This document shows positions 35,567 through 43,474 of a stretch of 64,000 bases of DNA, piece by piece. The position numbers and the translations under genes were made by a program. Source of the stretch: an uncultured Clostridia bacterium (GTDB lineage Bacteria; Bacillota; Clostridia; UMGS1810); contig CAKSPF010000001.1 of assembly GCA_934481345.1 (NCBI GenBank), forward strand, positions 310,001-374,000, written 5' to 3'. The first letter of the stretch is position 1; each line of letters starts with the position of its first letter. A model generated the notes under the pieces. The model worked only from the letters and a program-made list of their open reading frames with translations. It made no database searches and was not told the DNA's origin.

Positions 35567-36997
35567 ATGAACAACATCAACATCCCGATATTAAAGACAA
35601 ACAACGCTGAAATTTCAAATGCATTCAACATTGCATACTCCGACCTTATTTCGAGCATAACCACATTCAAAGACGGTCTGCTGAGTGAGGAAAAACCTGT
35701 AATTATGGCAGGGCTGGGATACGTTACCCCATGGACAAGAGATTCTGCCATAAACACATGGAACGGAGCTGGGCTTCTTTTGAGCGGCATTGCAAAAGAC
35801 ACTCTCATGTCCGTTCTTACCACCGATAACGGCAAGATAAGAATCGGCGGTCAGTATTGGGACGCAATCATATGGGCAATCGGTGCGTGGTGGGAATATC
35901 TTTTCACCGGTGACAAAGAATTTCTTGCCGTTTCCCTTGATGCAGTTAAAAATTCGCTTAAATATTTTGAAGAAACAGAATTTGACAGCGAGCTTAATCT
36001 TTTCCGCGGTCCTGCCTGCTACGGCGACGGAGTATCCGCATATCCCGATACATACGCATGCGGTTCGAGCGGTATACTGTCTTTTACCGAAGATTTCCCC
36101 GACCTTGCATATCCGAAGGGAGAAGGCATCCCCATGCATGCGCTGTCTACAAACTGTCTGTACTATTATGCTTACAAGCTCGCCGATATAATGGCTGCCG
36201 AATCGGGCTTTGAGCCGATTCCGGGCTATGCCGAGAAAGCCGAAAAAATGAAAGAGGCAATAAACAAACACTTTTATCTTCCCGAAAAAAGCACCTTCAG
36301 ATATATTGTGGACAATTTCGGAAACTGCGATTATCAGGAAGGTATGGGACTAAGCTTTGCGATTCTTTTCGGACTTGCCGACAAGAAGCAGACGGAAGAC
36401 ATCTTCAACAACATATATACCTCACCTCAGGGCATACCGTGCGTATGGCCGACATTTCCGAGATACCGGACTTCCGACAATGCCGGTTTCGGCAGACACA
36501 GCGGAACGGTATGGCCTCATGTCGAAGCATTTTTTGCCGACGCAGCATGCAAAAACGGCCGTGAAGATTTATTTGAAAAAGAGCTTGGAGTTATGGCTGC
36601 GCGTGCAGTGCGTGACGGTCACTTTGCAGAGATTTATCATCCTTTAAGCGGTCAGATTTACGGCGGCAGACAGGAACAGTACAATATCGGTATTTTCGAA
36701 TGGAAATCAGAGCTTAAACAGACGTGGAGCGCCACAGGATATATAAGAATGGTTCTGATGGATTTAATCGGAATGAACTTCGCTCCCGACGGTATAACAT
36801 TTTCGCCGTGCATGGTATGCGGCATAACGGATCTTTCCATGAAAAATATACCGTACCGTGATATGTATCTTAATATACACATATCGGGAGACGGAAAAAA
36901 TATAAGCCGCTTCTGTATAAACGGTTCTCAAAGCGATAAAGCCTTTGTATCTGCCGATTTACACGGAAACGTTAATATTGACATTACAATGTGCTGA
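35567..36997 (+). CDS. Six-hairpin (alpha/alpha)6 glycosidase, GH63/GH37-like
   Basis: A 476-aa cytoplasmic protein. The alternating helices, the early block YVTPWTRDSAINTWNGAGLL, a middle block with IPMHALSTNCLYYYAYKLAD and a late block with PCVWPTFPRYR and HSGTVWPHVEAFF are typical of the six-hairpin glycosidase superfamily (GH15, GH37, GH63, GH94 relatives). The Asp in TRDSA and a Glu near HPLSGQIYGGRQEQYNIGIF are candidate catalytic residues, but I cannot fix the family. It starts 13 bp after the GH125 gene, behind AAAAGGAG. It probably removes a further sugar, possibly alpha-glucose or alpha-mannose, from the imported glycan. Confidence 0.78.
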   Translation: MNNINIPILKTNNAEISNAFNIAYSDLISSITTFKDGLLSEEKPVIMAGLGYVTPWTRDSAINTWNGAGLLLSGIAKDTLMSVLTTDNGKIRIGGQYWDAIIWAIGAWWEYLFTGDKEFLAVSLDAVKNSLKYFEETEFDSELNLFRGPACYGDGVSAYPDTYACGSSGILSFTEDFPDLAYPKGEGIPMHALSTNCLYYYAYKLADIMAAESGFEPIPGYAEKAEKMKEAINKHFYLPEKSTFRYIVDNFGNCDYQEGMGLSFAILFGLADKKQTEDIFNNIYTSPQGIPCVWPTFPRYRTSDNAGFGRHSGTVWPHVEAFFADAACKNGREDLFEKELGVMAARAVRDGHFAEIYHPLSGQIYGGRQEQYNIGIFEWKSELKQTWSATGYIRMVLMDLIGMNFAPDGITFSPCMVCGITDLSMKNIPYRDMYLNIHISGDGKNISRFCINGSQSDKAFVSADLHGNVNIDITMC

Positions 36998-37001
36998 TAC
37001 A

Positions 37002-37037
37002 AAAAACACAAGGGATTTTAACGTCCCTTGTGTTTTT
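37002..37037. terminator. Bidirectional intrinsic terminator
   Basis: AAAAACACAAGGGA (37002-37015) and TCCCTTGTGTTTTT (37024-37037) form a perfect 14-bp stem with an 8-nt loop and T/A runs on both flanks. It ends the plus-strand GH125 operon and the minus-strand XRE gene. Confidence 0.9.
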
Positions 37038-37108
37038 GTTTTTTCTTTTGCTGTTTCAGGTTATGTTTACACTGATTTTCATATAAAAAGCCAAAAGTTT
37101 TTCAAGTG

Positions 37109-37693
37109 CTATATTTCCTTATAAAACATTCCGTGCTGTGTACAATACCACAAAAGAGTACCGTGTGCAAAAAACGGAAGCTTGGTTTCAAGTCCCCATT
37201 CCGGATATTGCTTTTTTACGATAAGCGTATCTCCGGTAATAAAAGCCACAAAAGAAATATAATGCTCTCTGTTCATTGAATGTTTTGATGTAATGTACCA
37301 CTCGCCGTCACTTACGGAAACATCAATATCGTTTTCGCCGTCCGCCGTGTGCAGTTCAAGCGGTGCAAGCCTCTTGCCGCAGCAGCTTACATCGGCGCTG
37401 TCGGTCATAATAATTATATTACCGCATTCGGGGCACACATAGCATTTGATTTTTTTCAGATTTCCGCTTGTTTTTGTATTTTCATCAAGCTCGCCGCGGA
37501 GCAAAACCTCCGTATCAATTCCGAGCGCCGCGGACAGCGACGGAAAAAGCGATATGTCGGGCAAACCACAGCCGCGCTCCCATTTGGAAACAGCCTTATC
37601 ACTTACACCGAGCTTTTCGGCAAGCGCAAGCTGCGTCAGATTTTTTTCCTGTCTTAAACAGCGGATTAATTCTCCTGTTTTGATTTGATTCAT
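37109..37693 (-). CDS. XRE regulator fused to a desulfoferrodoxin-like domain
   Basis: A 194-aa protein. Residues ~5-65 are a Cro/CI-type helix-turn-helix (LTQLALAEKLGVSDKAVSKW). From ~80 the sequence follows desulfoferrodoxin (class I superoxide reductase): Cys87-x2-Cys90 and Cys104-Cys105 match the rubredoxin-like Fe(Cys)4 centre. His138 and His144 (SKHSMNREHYISF), Cys184 and His187 (YCTQHGMFY) match ligands of the catalytic Fe centre. One expected histidine, in the KHVPVI region of superoxide reductases, appears to be absent (Asn/Asp at ~121-122). This suggests a DNA-binding sensor of oxygen, superoxide or redox state rather than an active reductase. ATG 37693 follows GGAGGTG; the gene is monocistronic. 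Confidence 0.88.
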   Translation of the reverse strand: MNQIKTGELIRCLRQEKNLTQLALAEKLGVSDKAVSKWERGCGLPDISLFPSLSAALGIDTEVLLRGELDENTKTSGNLKKIKCYVCPECGNIIIMTDSADVSCCGKRLAPLELHTADGENDIDVSVSDGEWYITSKHSMNREHYISFVAFITGDTLIVKKQYPEWGLETKLPFFAHGTLLWYCTQHGMFYKEI

Positions 37694-37755
37694 AAATACA
37701 CCTCCAATGTTCTTAATTTAAAGCAGAGCAACGCTCCTGCTTCATCCGCACTATG

Positions 37756-37784
37756 ATTATATACGGCTTTATGTGTATTTACAA
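37756..37784 (-). promoter_or_regulatory. Promoter of the XRE-desulfoferrodoxin gene
   Basis: Minus-strand TTGTAA (plus 37779-37784) and TATAAT (plus 37756-37761) are separated by 17 bp. The 5' leader contains a short stem-loop (about 37721-37742; AAGCAG pairing with CTGCTT) before the ribosome binding site. Confidence 0.65.
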
Positions 37785-37827
37785 GAAACTCTCCGTAGAG
37801 TGAAGCATTTTTACAAAAACAGCTGTA

Positions 37828-38544
37828 TTATTTCTTTCTCAAAACGATTTTTATAAAATTCAGGTATTTTCCGCCGCCTGCTTCCATTGATTTTCTGTCG
37901 CCGACAGCATACTCGTTGTCCTGCTTCAGCCAGTCTGCCCATACTTCCTCGTTGGACTCCATTTCGCTCACTTCTTCAACCTCTGCCTTGCTGCATGATG
38001 ATACAATCTTTTTCCAATAATCTGTATCATGCATATAATCGAGCTGTTCCGGCGTCCACGAAAGCAAAAGCTCTTTGGGCAAATTGTCATGACAGTCTTT
38101 TTTCATTCCGGGTATGGCTATATAGATATAACCGCCGCTCTTTACGAACGGAAGAAGCTTTTCGTCAAGATATTTTTCATCTCTGCCGAAATAATTATAC
38201 GAATCGGTACTTACCACAGCGTCAAAAAATTCCTTTTCAAACTGCAGGTCAACCGCGTCGGCTTTAACGGGAATTATCCGGCTGTCCGAAAGCCCCATTT
38301 CCTCAAAGAATTTGCGGTTTTCCTCCGGTTCGCTCCACAAATCCGCCGCATATACCTTATATCCGTACTCCTTGGCGAGAAAAACCGAAGTCAATCCCTG
38401 TCCGCTTCCCAAGTCGCACACAACGGCATTTTTTGGAATTTTATTTCCGAGAAGCAGTTCCTCCTCAAGCTTTACGGGGTTTGGTCCCATAATTTTTGTC
38501 TGTAATTTTGGTGTATTGTATTTTTCGCTTAAAACATATTTCAT
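37828..38544 (-). CDS. SAM-dependent methyltransferase
   Basis: A 238-aa class I methyltransferase. SAM motif I is VVCDLGSGQGLTSVFLAKEY, followed by an acidic motif II (VYAADLW) and motif IV around FDAVVSTDSYNYFGRD. The N-terminal MKYVLSEKYNTPKL and the block MGPNPVKLEEELL resemble small-molecule methyltransferases of clostridia; I cannot name the substrate. It starts 16 bp after the TetR gene and shares its promoter, so it is probably induced when that TetR protein is released, perhaps to modify a toxic compound. Confidence 0.85.
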   Translation of the reverse strand: MKYVLSEKYNTPKLQTKIMGPNPVKLEEELLLGNKIPKNAVVCDLGSGQGLTSVFLAKEYGYKVYAADLWSEPEENRKFFEEMGLSDSRIIPVKADAVDLQFEKEFFDAVVSTDSYNYFGRDEKYLDEKLLPFVKSGGYIYIAIPGMKKDCHDNLPKELLLSWTPEQLDYMHDTDYWKKIVSSCSKAEVEEVSEMESNEEVWADWLKQDNEYAVGDRKSMEAGGGKYLNFIKIVLRKK

Positions 38545-38560
38545 TATATTTTCCTCTTTT

Positions 38561-39163
38561 CTATTTCAAATTCAAAGACAGTTTTTTATACATTGAGTCA
38601 AAGTGAGCGTCGGCAAGCTGTGATACATAAGCTTCATCACAGCCGCCGTCATACAGACTGTATATAAAAAACATAGGCGCGTACAGCTCCGCCGCTTTTA
38701 GCTGAGGACTCTCATAGCCGAGGCTCCTAAGCAAATCCGTTACATAGTCAAGCGGCCCTTTCACAAGATAGTTCTGATACAGCGAGCGCATTTCTGCATC
38801 GCGGAACTGCTCCAGCACAAGCATTTTTCTGAAATCCGACGCAAAGGTATCCTTTGTCCAGATATTAAGCTGTTCACGGCTGAAATTTATTATTTGTTCA
38901 ACGGTAGAATTGCGGTATTTATCGCTCATTTCTGCAAAAGTGCCCTCCGGAAGGTCGAATTTTTGCGCCTGCTCAAAATCCCGCTGCTCCATATGCAAAA
39001 CAATGCTCTCTAAAATATCGCGCTTATTTTTGTAGTGCTTGTACAAAGCTCCTTTTGTAATGCCGAGTTCTCCGGCAATAGCGCTCACGGAAACCGCCTC
39101 ATAGCCGTCATTTGCAAACAGCCTCAAGGCGGCAAATAAAATCTTTTCTTTTGTATTGTTCAT
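38561..39163 (-). CDS. TetR family regulator of the methyltransferase operon
   Basis: A 200-aa protein. The N-terminal DNA-binding domain is clear (EKILFAALRLFANDGYEAVS, then ITKGALYKHYKNKRDILESI), followed by a helical ligand domain. It is transcribed from a perfect promoter carrying two palindromes, together with the methyltransferase gene. Self-repression lifted by an unknown ligand is the likely mechanism. ATG 39163 follows GGTGGAGG. It is not a close copy of the TetR protein at 1001-1672, though both have operator-in-spacer promoters. Confidence 0.92.
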   Translation of the reverse strand: MNNTKEKILFAALRLFANDGYEAVSVSAIAGELGITKGALYKHYKNKRDILESIVLHMEQRDFEQAQKFDLPEGTFAEMSDKYRNSTVEQIINFSREQLNIWTKDTFASDFRKMLVLEQFRDAEMRSLYQNYLVKGPLDYVTDLLRSLGYESPQLKAAELYAPMFFIYSLYDGGCDEAYVSQLADAHFDSMYKKLSLNLK

Positions 39164-39176
39164 ATAACCTCCACCA

Positions 39177-39227
39177 AAGTAAACGCACGTTTACTTTTAT
39201 TATAGTGAACAATCGTTCACTTGTCAA
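39177..39227 (-). promoter_or_regulatory. Perfect promoter with two TetR-type palindromes
   Basis: On the minus strand TTGACA (plus 39222-39227), a 17-bp spacer and TATAAT (plus 39199-39204) form a consensus promoter. The spacer contains the inverted repeat GTGAAC-N4-GTTCAC (39205-39220). A second, perfect palindrome AAGTAAACG-N2-CGTTTACTT (39177-39196) covers the expected transcription start. The two palindromes share the core GTnAAC/GTTnAC, as expected for paired repressor sites. Confidence 0.85.
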
Positions 39228-39250
39228 GACATAATTTATTTTTTTACGCA

Positions 39251-39292
39251 AAAAGTGCCCCGAAGCAAAAACTTTGCTTCGGGGCACTTTTT
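39251..39292. terminator. Bidirectional intrinsic terminator
   Basis: A near-perfect 19-bp stem (AAAAGTGCCCCGAAGC... pairing with GCTTCGGGGCACTTTT) with a very short loop lies between the SLH/YcdB gene and the TetR promoter. On the minus strand it ends in TTTTTG and terminates the gene at 39301-41406. Confidence 0.88.
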
Positions 39293-39300
39293 AACAAAAT

Positions 39301-41406
39301 CTACCTTGAAAGATAGTTATAAAGCATAATTGCAGCGTCTGCACGGGTTAAAACCGTCTGCGGATTAAATCTGCCGTATTCATCTCCGCCCACAATACCC
39401 ATTGCGCTAAGGATACTCGTGTAACCGCATTTCTCGGCAACATCGGTAAACTGCGGAACGAAAATTCCTTCAAGCTTTGCCACATCTTCAAATCCCATTG
39501 CGCGTATAAGCATAACGGAAGCAAGCTGTCTGGTAACTTCACCGTCGGGAGAATACTCGTCATCATTTAAAATGCCGTTATTTTTTGCGGCTCTGTATGC
39601 GTTTGTATAATCGTATTCCTTGTTTAATATAACCGGAGCGTTATATATAAACACCGCGTCAATAAGAGCTATAAAGTCTTTTTGGGTGATTGCTTCATCG
39701 GGTCTGAACGTATCGCCCTCAAAGCCTACGGAATACTTTGCAAGCGTCTTGATTGCATTTTCCGCATAGTGACCGTCAATATCGGTATATTCGGCTATTT
39801 TGTTATCCTCTCTTGCATATTTTACTTTGCCGGTAACAGCGTCCACTATATCCGAGCCGTTTTCCGATGCGTATACGGGTTTCATCTCCGTTACTGTATT
39901 TTTGTCATAAACAGGCATATACCATACCTTGTAATCATTCTGTTTAAGCATGGCGTTTGCAGCTTCATCAGCCGATACAACACCATCGGCAGACGGGAAT
40001 TCTATATCATCGTAGTCAATATTATAGCTGTAAACCTTGCCGCTTATCATATTTACCGATACATTTATACTGTTCTCGTAATACGGTATGTCATTTACAT
40101 GGCGCACATATCTGAAATAGCCGTTATTATCTTCCGGTTTATTAAATCTGTCATAAATTCTGTATGCGCCGTCGCCGTCTTTGCCGAAATGTTTCGGAGC
40201 AAGAGCCTCAAGCGCTGCCTCTGCTGCACCGAGAGCTTTATCGTAAGATATTTTTTCATCCTTGCCGGTACTCGGTACAGTGCTGTCGGCATCCGGCATG
40301 TAGAAACTGAGAATATCTCCGTTTTGTGCATTCACGGTAACTTCTGCCCAGTAACTGTTGTCTTTTGTTTCTTTGATAAACTCAAATGAATATTCATATC
40401 TTTCGCTGTCCGATACTTTGGAAAGCGATTTGTTTTCAAGCTTGTAATCGCTTGTAAGAGCAATTATACTGTTTTGACGGATTAATTTTTCCAGTTCATC
40501 GGAAGTCTTTAAACCGCTTATTGTGTCAAGCTCTTTGATTTCCACTTCGGTAAATCCGCCGTCGGAGCCGCCGCCCTTTGACTTTGTATCAGCCATTGCA
40601 TTTTCGGCATAAGCATAGCGGTAACCGTAATTAGGCTTTATTTCCACAGCTTCGCCTGTCACAGCGTCTATATATGTATCATACTTTGCGGGTCTATACT
40701 CAAGCACAACATTTTTTCCTGTTTTGCCGTCGGGTATGTATTTACCGTAATCGCAGGCATAGTAAAGCTGCATGCCTATTTTTTCGCTGTAATTCTTTGC
40801 AGCTTCGTCATAGCCCAGGGTTTTATCGGGCTTTTTGAAAGTAACGCCGGTTGTGTAATCAATACCGAAATTTCTCAGTTCCTTAGCGTCGGAGGAAACC
40901 GAAATATATCCGGAATCGCCGAAAACAGGTATACCGTTTTCATATCTCTGAACATCAAATGAAAATTCACCGCCTCGAAGGCTTTCGGTATCGCGGACCT
41001 TGGAAATGACAAGCTTATCCGCAATCTGCGGATTTAGCTTTTTAACCTGCTGTTTTGCCGTTTCCAGAGCTTCATCGCTTGAGGGACGGTTTATGCTCGG
41101 ATTGCCGTCAAAATCATACTCGCTTGTCTTGTAGTAAGAGGTAATAATTCCCTCACTGTTTATCTCAACGCGCATGCTTTTGTAATCGTCATCGCTTGTT
41201 TTTGACCAATTAAACACATACACAGTATCGCCGTTTTCCGTACGCGTCGAATTGGAAAGTCTGTCGTATTCATCCGTTGAACCGATGCGTTCCTTGACAG
41301 CGGAAAGCATTTTGCTCACATCAGACGAAAGGCTGTCGGCAAATGATGTAACCGCCGAAGCAGAAAGCATTGCCGCAACTAATGCAGCTGAAATGATTTT
41401 TTTCAT
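39301..41406 (-). CDS. YcdB/YcdC-domain surface protein with SLH repeats
   Basis: A 701-aa protein. The signal peptide (~1-24) is followed by two tandem PepSY/YcdB-like units (~27-255 and ~290-530), recognised by SSDEALETAKQQVKKLNPQI, YIDAVTGEAVEI and DIVDAVTGKVKY. Three SLH repeats follow (~535-701, e.g. AITQKDFIALIDAVFIYNAP and VLTRADAAIMLYNYLSR). YcdB/PepSY units are usually found as inhibitory or chaperone-like modules of secreted peptidases; no peptidase is attached here. It is a separate transcription unit. Upstream (plus 41469-41475) is TGCAACC followed by TTTT on the minus strand, resembling the -35 of ECF-sigma promoters, so control by an ECF factor is possible. Confidence 0.82.
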   Translation of the reverse strand: MKKIISAALVAAMLSASAVTSFADSLSSDVSKMLSAVKERIGSTDEYDRLSNSTRTENGDTVYVFNWSKTSDDDYKSMRVEINSEGIITSYYKTSEYDFDGNPSINRPSSDEALETAKQQVKKLNPQIADKLVISKVRDTESLRGGEFSFDVQRYENGIPVFGDSGYISVSSDAKELRNFGIDYTTGVTFKKPDKTLGYDEAAKNYSEKIGMQLYYACDYGKYIPDGKTGKNVVLEYRPAKYDTYIDAVTGEAVEIKPNYGYRYAYAENAMADTKSKGGGSDGGFTEVEIKELDTISGLKTSDELEKLIRQNSIIALTSDYKLENKSLSKVSDSERYEYSFEFIKETKDNSYWAEVTVNAQNGDILSFYMPDADSTVPSTGKDEKISYDKALGAAEAALEALAPKHFGKDGDGAYRIYDRFNKPEDNNGYFRYVRHVNDIPYYENSINVSVNMISGKVYSYNIDYDDIEFPSADGVVSADEAANAMLKQNDYKVWYMPVYDKNTVTEMKPVYASENGSDIVDAVTGKVKYAREDNKIAEYTDIDGHYAENAIKTLAKYSVGFEGDTFRPDEAITQKDFIALIDAVFIYNAPVILNKEYDYTNAYRAAKNNGILNDDEYSPDGEVTRQLASVMLIRAMGFEDVAKLEGIFVPQFTDVAEKCGYTSILSAMGIVGGDEYGRFNPQTVLTRADAAIMLYNYLSR

Positions 41407-41525
41407 TATTTCTCTCCCCTTTGTTAAAATTTGTTCTTCTACTTACAACACCTTATACAGCGTCAAAAGGTTGCAGAATTTTTAAAATTTGTTAAATATA
41501 AACAATTCCGTCTGCGGTTTTTGGA

Positions 41526-42302
41526 CTATTTCAACAATGAAAATGCAAAAACAGCCGCACCCAAAATCACAAGTATAATTCCGGTTGCACGGTTCAGCGT
41601 TTTGGCATTTACTCTGTTTGCAATAACTGCCGCAATTCTCGCCCAGATAAGAGTAAACAGTATGCAGAGAATCAAAAGCAGAAAATCCGGTCTGCCTCCT
41701 ATAGCAAAATGAGAAACCGAACCTGTCAAAGCTGTAAACGTCATTATAAATACGCTTGTTCCTACCGCCGTCTTAAGCTCATATCCGAGTACGCTTGTCA
41801 ACAGCAGAAGCATCATCATACCGCCGCCTGCACCTATAAAACCGCATATAAACCCTACCGCCGCACCGCATACAGCAGACTGATAAAACCTCTTTTTTGC
41901 AGAAACACTGTTCATTGCCTCTTTGGTTGTCATAACGGGTTTAACTATGAATTTAATGCCGAGCAAAAAAGTCATAAAAACAGAAAAGCCGCCCATTGTC
42001 GCCGCCGGTACAAGACTTGAAACATAGCTTCCGACTACCGTAAACACCAGCACGCTTATCATCATAACAATGCCGTTTTTTATATCAAGATTTTTGTTTT
42101 TTCCGTATGTGTACGCAGAAACAGCGCTTGCCAGTACGTCGGACGCGAGAGCTATGCCCACCGCCAGATACGGCTCCGTACCGAGAAAAGTCACCAGCAT
42201 AGGCGTTATAACGGCTGCCGTACTCATTCCTGCAAAACCCGTTCCGAGCCCGGCTCCCATCCCGGCAAAAAAACATACGATTACAATAAATAAGTTTTCC
42301 AT
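41526..42302 (-). CDS. TauE/SafE family membrane transporter
   Basis: A 258-aa membrane protein with about eight helices in two homologous halves, each starting with a Gly-rich block (GMGAGLGTGFAGMSTAAVIT and GFICGFIGAGGGMMMLLLL). This is the TauE/SafE (formerly DUF81) family, whose members export or import small sulfur-containing or organic anions. The substrate here cannot be told. ATG 42302 follows AAGGAG. No neighbouring gene hints at its role. Confidence 0.88.
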   Translation of the reverse strand: MENLFIVIVCFFAGMGAGLGTGFAGMSTAAVITPMLVTFLGTEPYLAVGIALASDVLASAVSAYTYGKNKNLDIKNGIVMMISVLVFTVVGSYVSSLVPAATMGGFSVFMTFLLGIKFIVKPVMTTKEAMNSVSAKKRFYQSAVCGAAVGFICGFIGAGGGMMMLLLLTSVLGYELKTAVGTSVFIMTFTALTGSVSHFAIGGRPDFLLLILCILFTLIWARIAAVIANRVNAKTLNRATGIILVILGAAVFAFSLLK

Positions 42303-42330
42303 TTGAATTCTCCTTAATACAGATATTAAA

Positions 42331-42359
42331 ATAGTAATTCAAAACAGAAGTTTTGTCAA
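42331..42359 (-). promoter_or_regulatory. Promoter of the TauE/SafE gene
   Basis: Minus-strand TTGACA (plus 42354-42359), a 17-bp spacer and TACTAT (plus 42331-42336) lie about 30 bp before the start codon. Confidence 0.7.
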
Positions 42360-42414
42360 GTACGGCAATACGCATTTTATCAGGCGGCATACAACCCTGA
42401 AAGTGTTTTACAAA

Positions 42415-43455
42415 TTAATCCACAAAGTATCTGAAATCAACAAAACAATACAAAAGGCAGAAATTAGATGTTTTTCCGTCGGGCAGTACACGGGGCTCGT
42501 TTGAAAAAACATCGACGCCGCCACGTTTATGTTCATTTCCGAAGTAATTTATCGCACTTTGCCATGATGACGTACCTATACCCGCCGGATCGACGCTTTC
42601 GTGCCTGAAATTTTCATACGGAGCAACAGCAATCACTTTTCCGTTTTTATCGACAATTATATGCTTTTTGGCATCTGTCGGAAAGTAATAACCGTTAATT
42701 TCGGTGTGACCGAATTCTTTTTTGTCAAATTCTTCTGCAGTACCGATAACAACTCTTTCGTTTTCATTATAATAACTTTTCGGATTATATTTATCAGTTC
42801 CGTTTACATCTATCGGAGCGCATATCACAGCGTCGTATTTTCCCTCTGCGTCATATCTTCTTATTTCCAGGCTGCCGAGCGGATTAAGATATATCCTGTC
42901 GTCAAAATCTTTAGCAATATAGTAATTTTTAATCCGCATTATCATTCCGGACGGGATATATGTCGCGCCGTTTACCAATAGTGCCGGATGTGTTGTGGTG
43001 CGCTCGCCGTCAATCCCCATAATACGGTACTCCGAGTCCTTGTCAAAAGCAATATTATTACTGTTTATGATAAGATATGCTTTAAACTGAGTTACGTCCG
43101 AAGTTTTAAAACATATTTCGATATTGCCGTTGTTATATGATATATCCTCATCTGCAACTCCGCATATATTCATAAGCTCTCTGAGCGGCAGATAAACCTC
43201 ACCGTTGCTTGTAAACGGCTGATTTTGTAAGTTCTGCTGTTTTCCACCGTAAAATACGGCAACGGTATTTTCGGCAGGAATATCAAGTGCCGCTGTAACG
43301 ATTGCCGCACCGAACATCACCGCAATAACCGCCGTAAGCATAATTACTGCCGCTATTTGCGAAAGCCGTCCTGCTTCGCTGCGGATTTTAATAAATCTCA
43401 ATTGTAAAGTTTTTCTGCCTGCACTCATTTTTGTCGTATACAAATTTTCAAACAT
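42415..43455 (-). CDS. Membrane-anchored stalk-domain protein (BlaR1-tail paralogue 2)
   Basis: A 346-aa protein from ATG 43455, behind AAAGGAG. It begins MFENLYTTKMSAGRKTLQLR, nearly the same as the upstream gene, then one transmembrane helix (~36-57, AAVIMLTAVIAVMFGAAIV). An external part follows, with a copper-amine-oxidase N-terminal-like (stalk) domain (~65-165, FYGGKQQNLQNQPF, GEVYLPLRELMNICG) and further beta regions including VDKNGKVIAVAPYEN. The basic amphipathic start plus helix resembles the C-terminal transmembrane tail of M56/BlaR1 peptidases. It is a tandem duplicate of the gene just upstream, with the same ribosome binding site context. A sensor or surface-binding role is inferred. 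Confidence 0.72.
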   Translation of the reverse strand: MFENLYTTKMSAGRKTLQLRFIKIRSEAGRLSQIAAVIMLTAVIAVMFGAAIVTAALDIPAENTVAVFYGGKQQNLQNQPFTSNGEVYLPLRELMNICGVADEDISYNNGNIEICFKTSDVTQFKAYLIINSNNIAFDKDSEYRIMGIDGERTTTHPALLVNGATYIPSGMIMRIKNYYIAKDFDDRIYLNPLGSLEIRRYDAEGKYDAVICAPIDVNGTDKYNPKSYYNENERVVIGTAEEFDKKEFGHTEINGYYFPTDAKKHIIVDKNGKVIAVAPYENFRHESVDPAGIGTSSWQSAINYFGNEHKRGGVDVFSNEPRVLPDGKTSNFCLLYCFVDFRYFVD

Positions 43456-43474
43456 TATTTTTCTCCTTTCAAAT

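Noticed and set aside
35615..36271. A 218-codon minus-strand frame opposite the six-hairpin glycosidase
   Set aside because: It is antisense to a well-supported gene and shows no start signal or family similarity.
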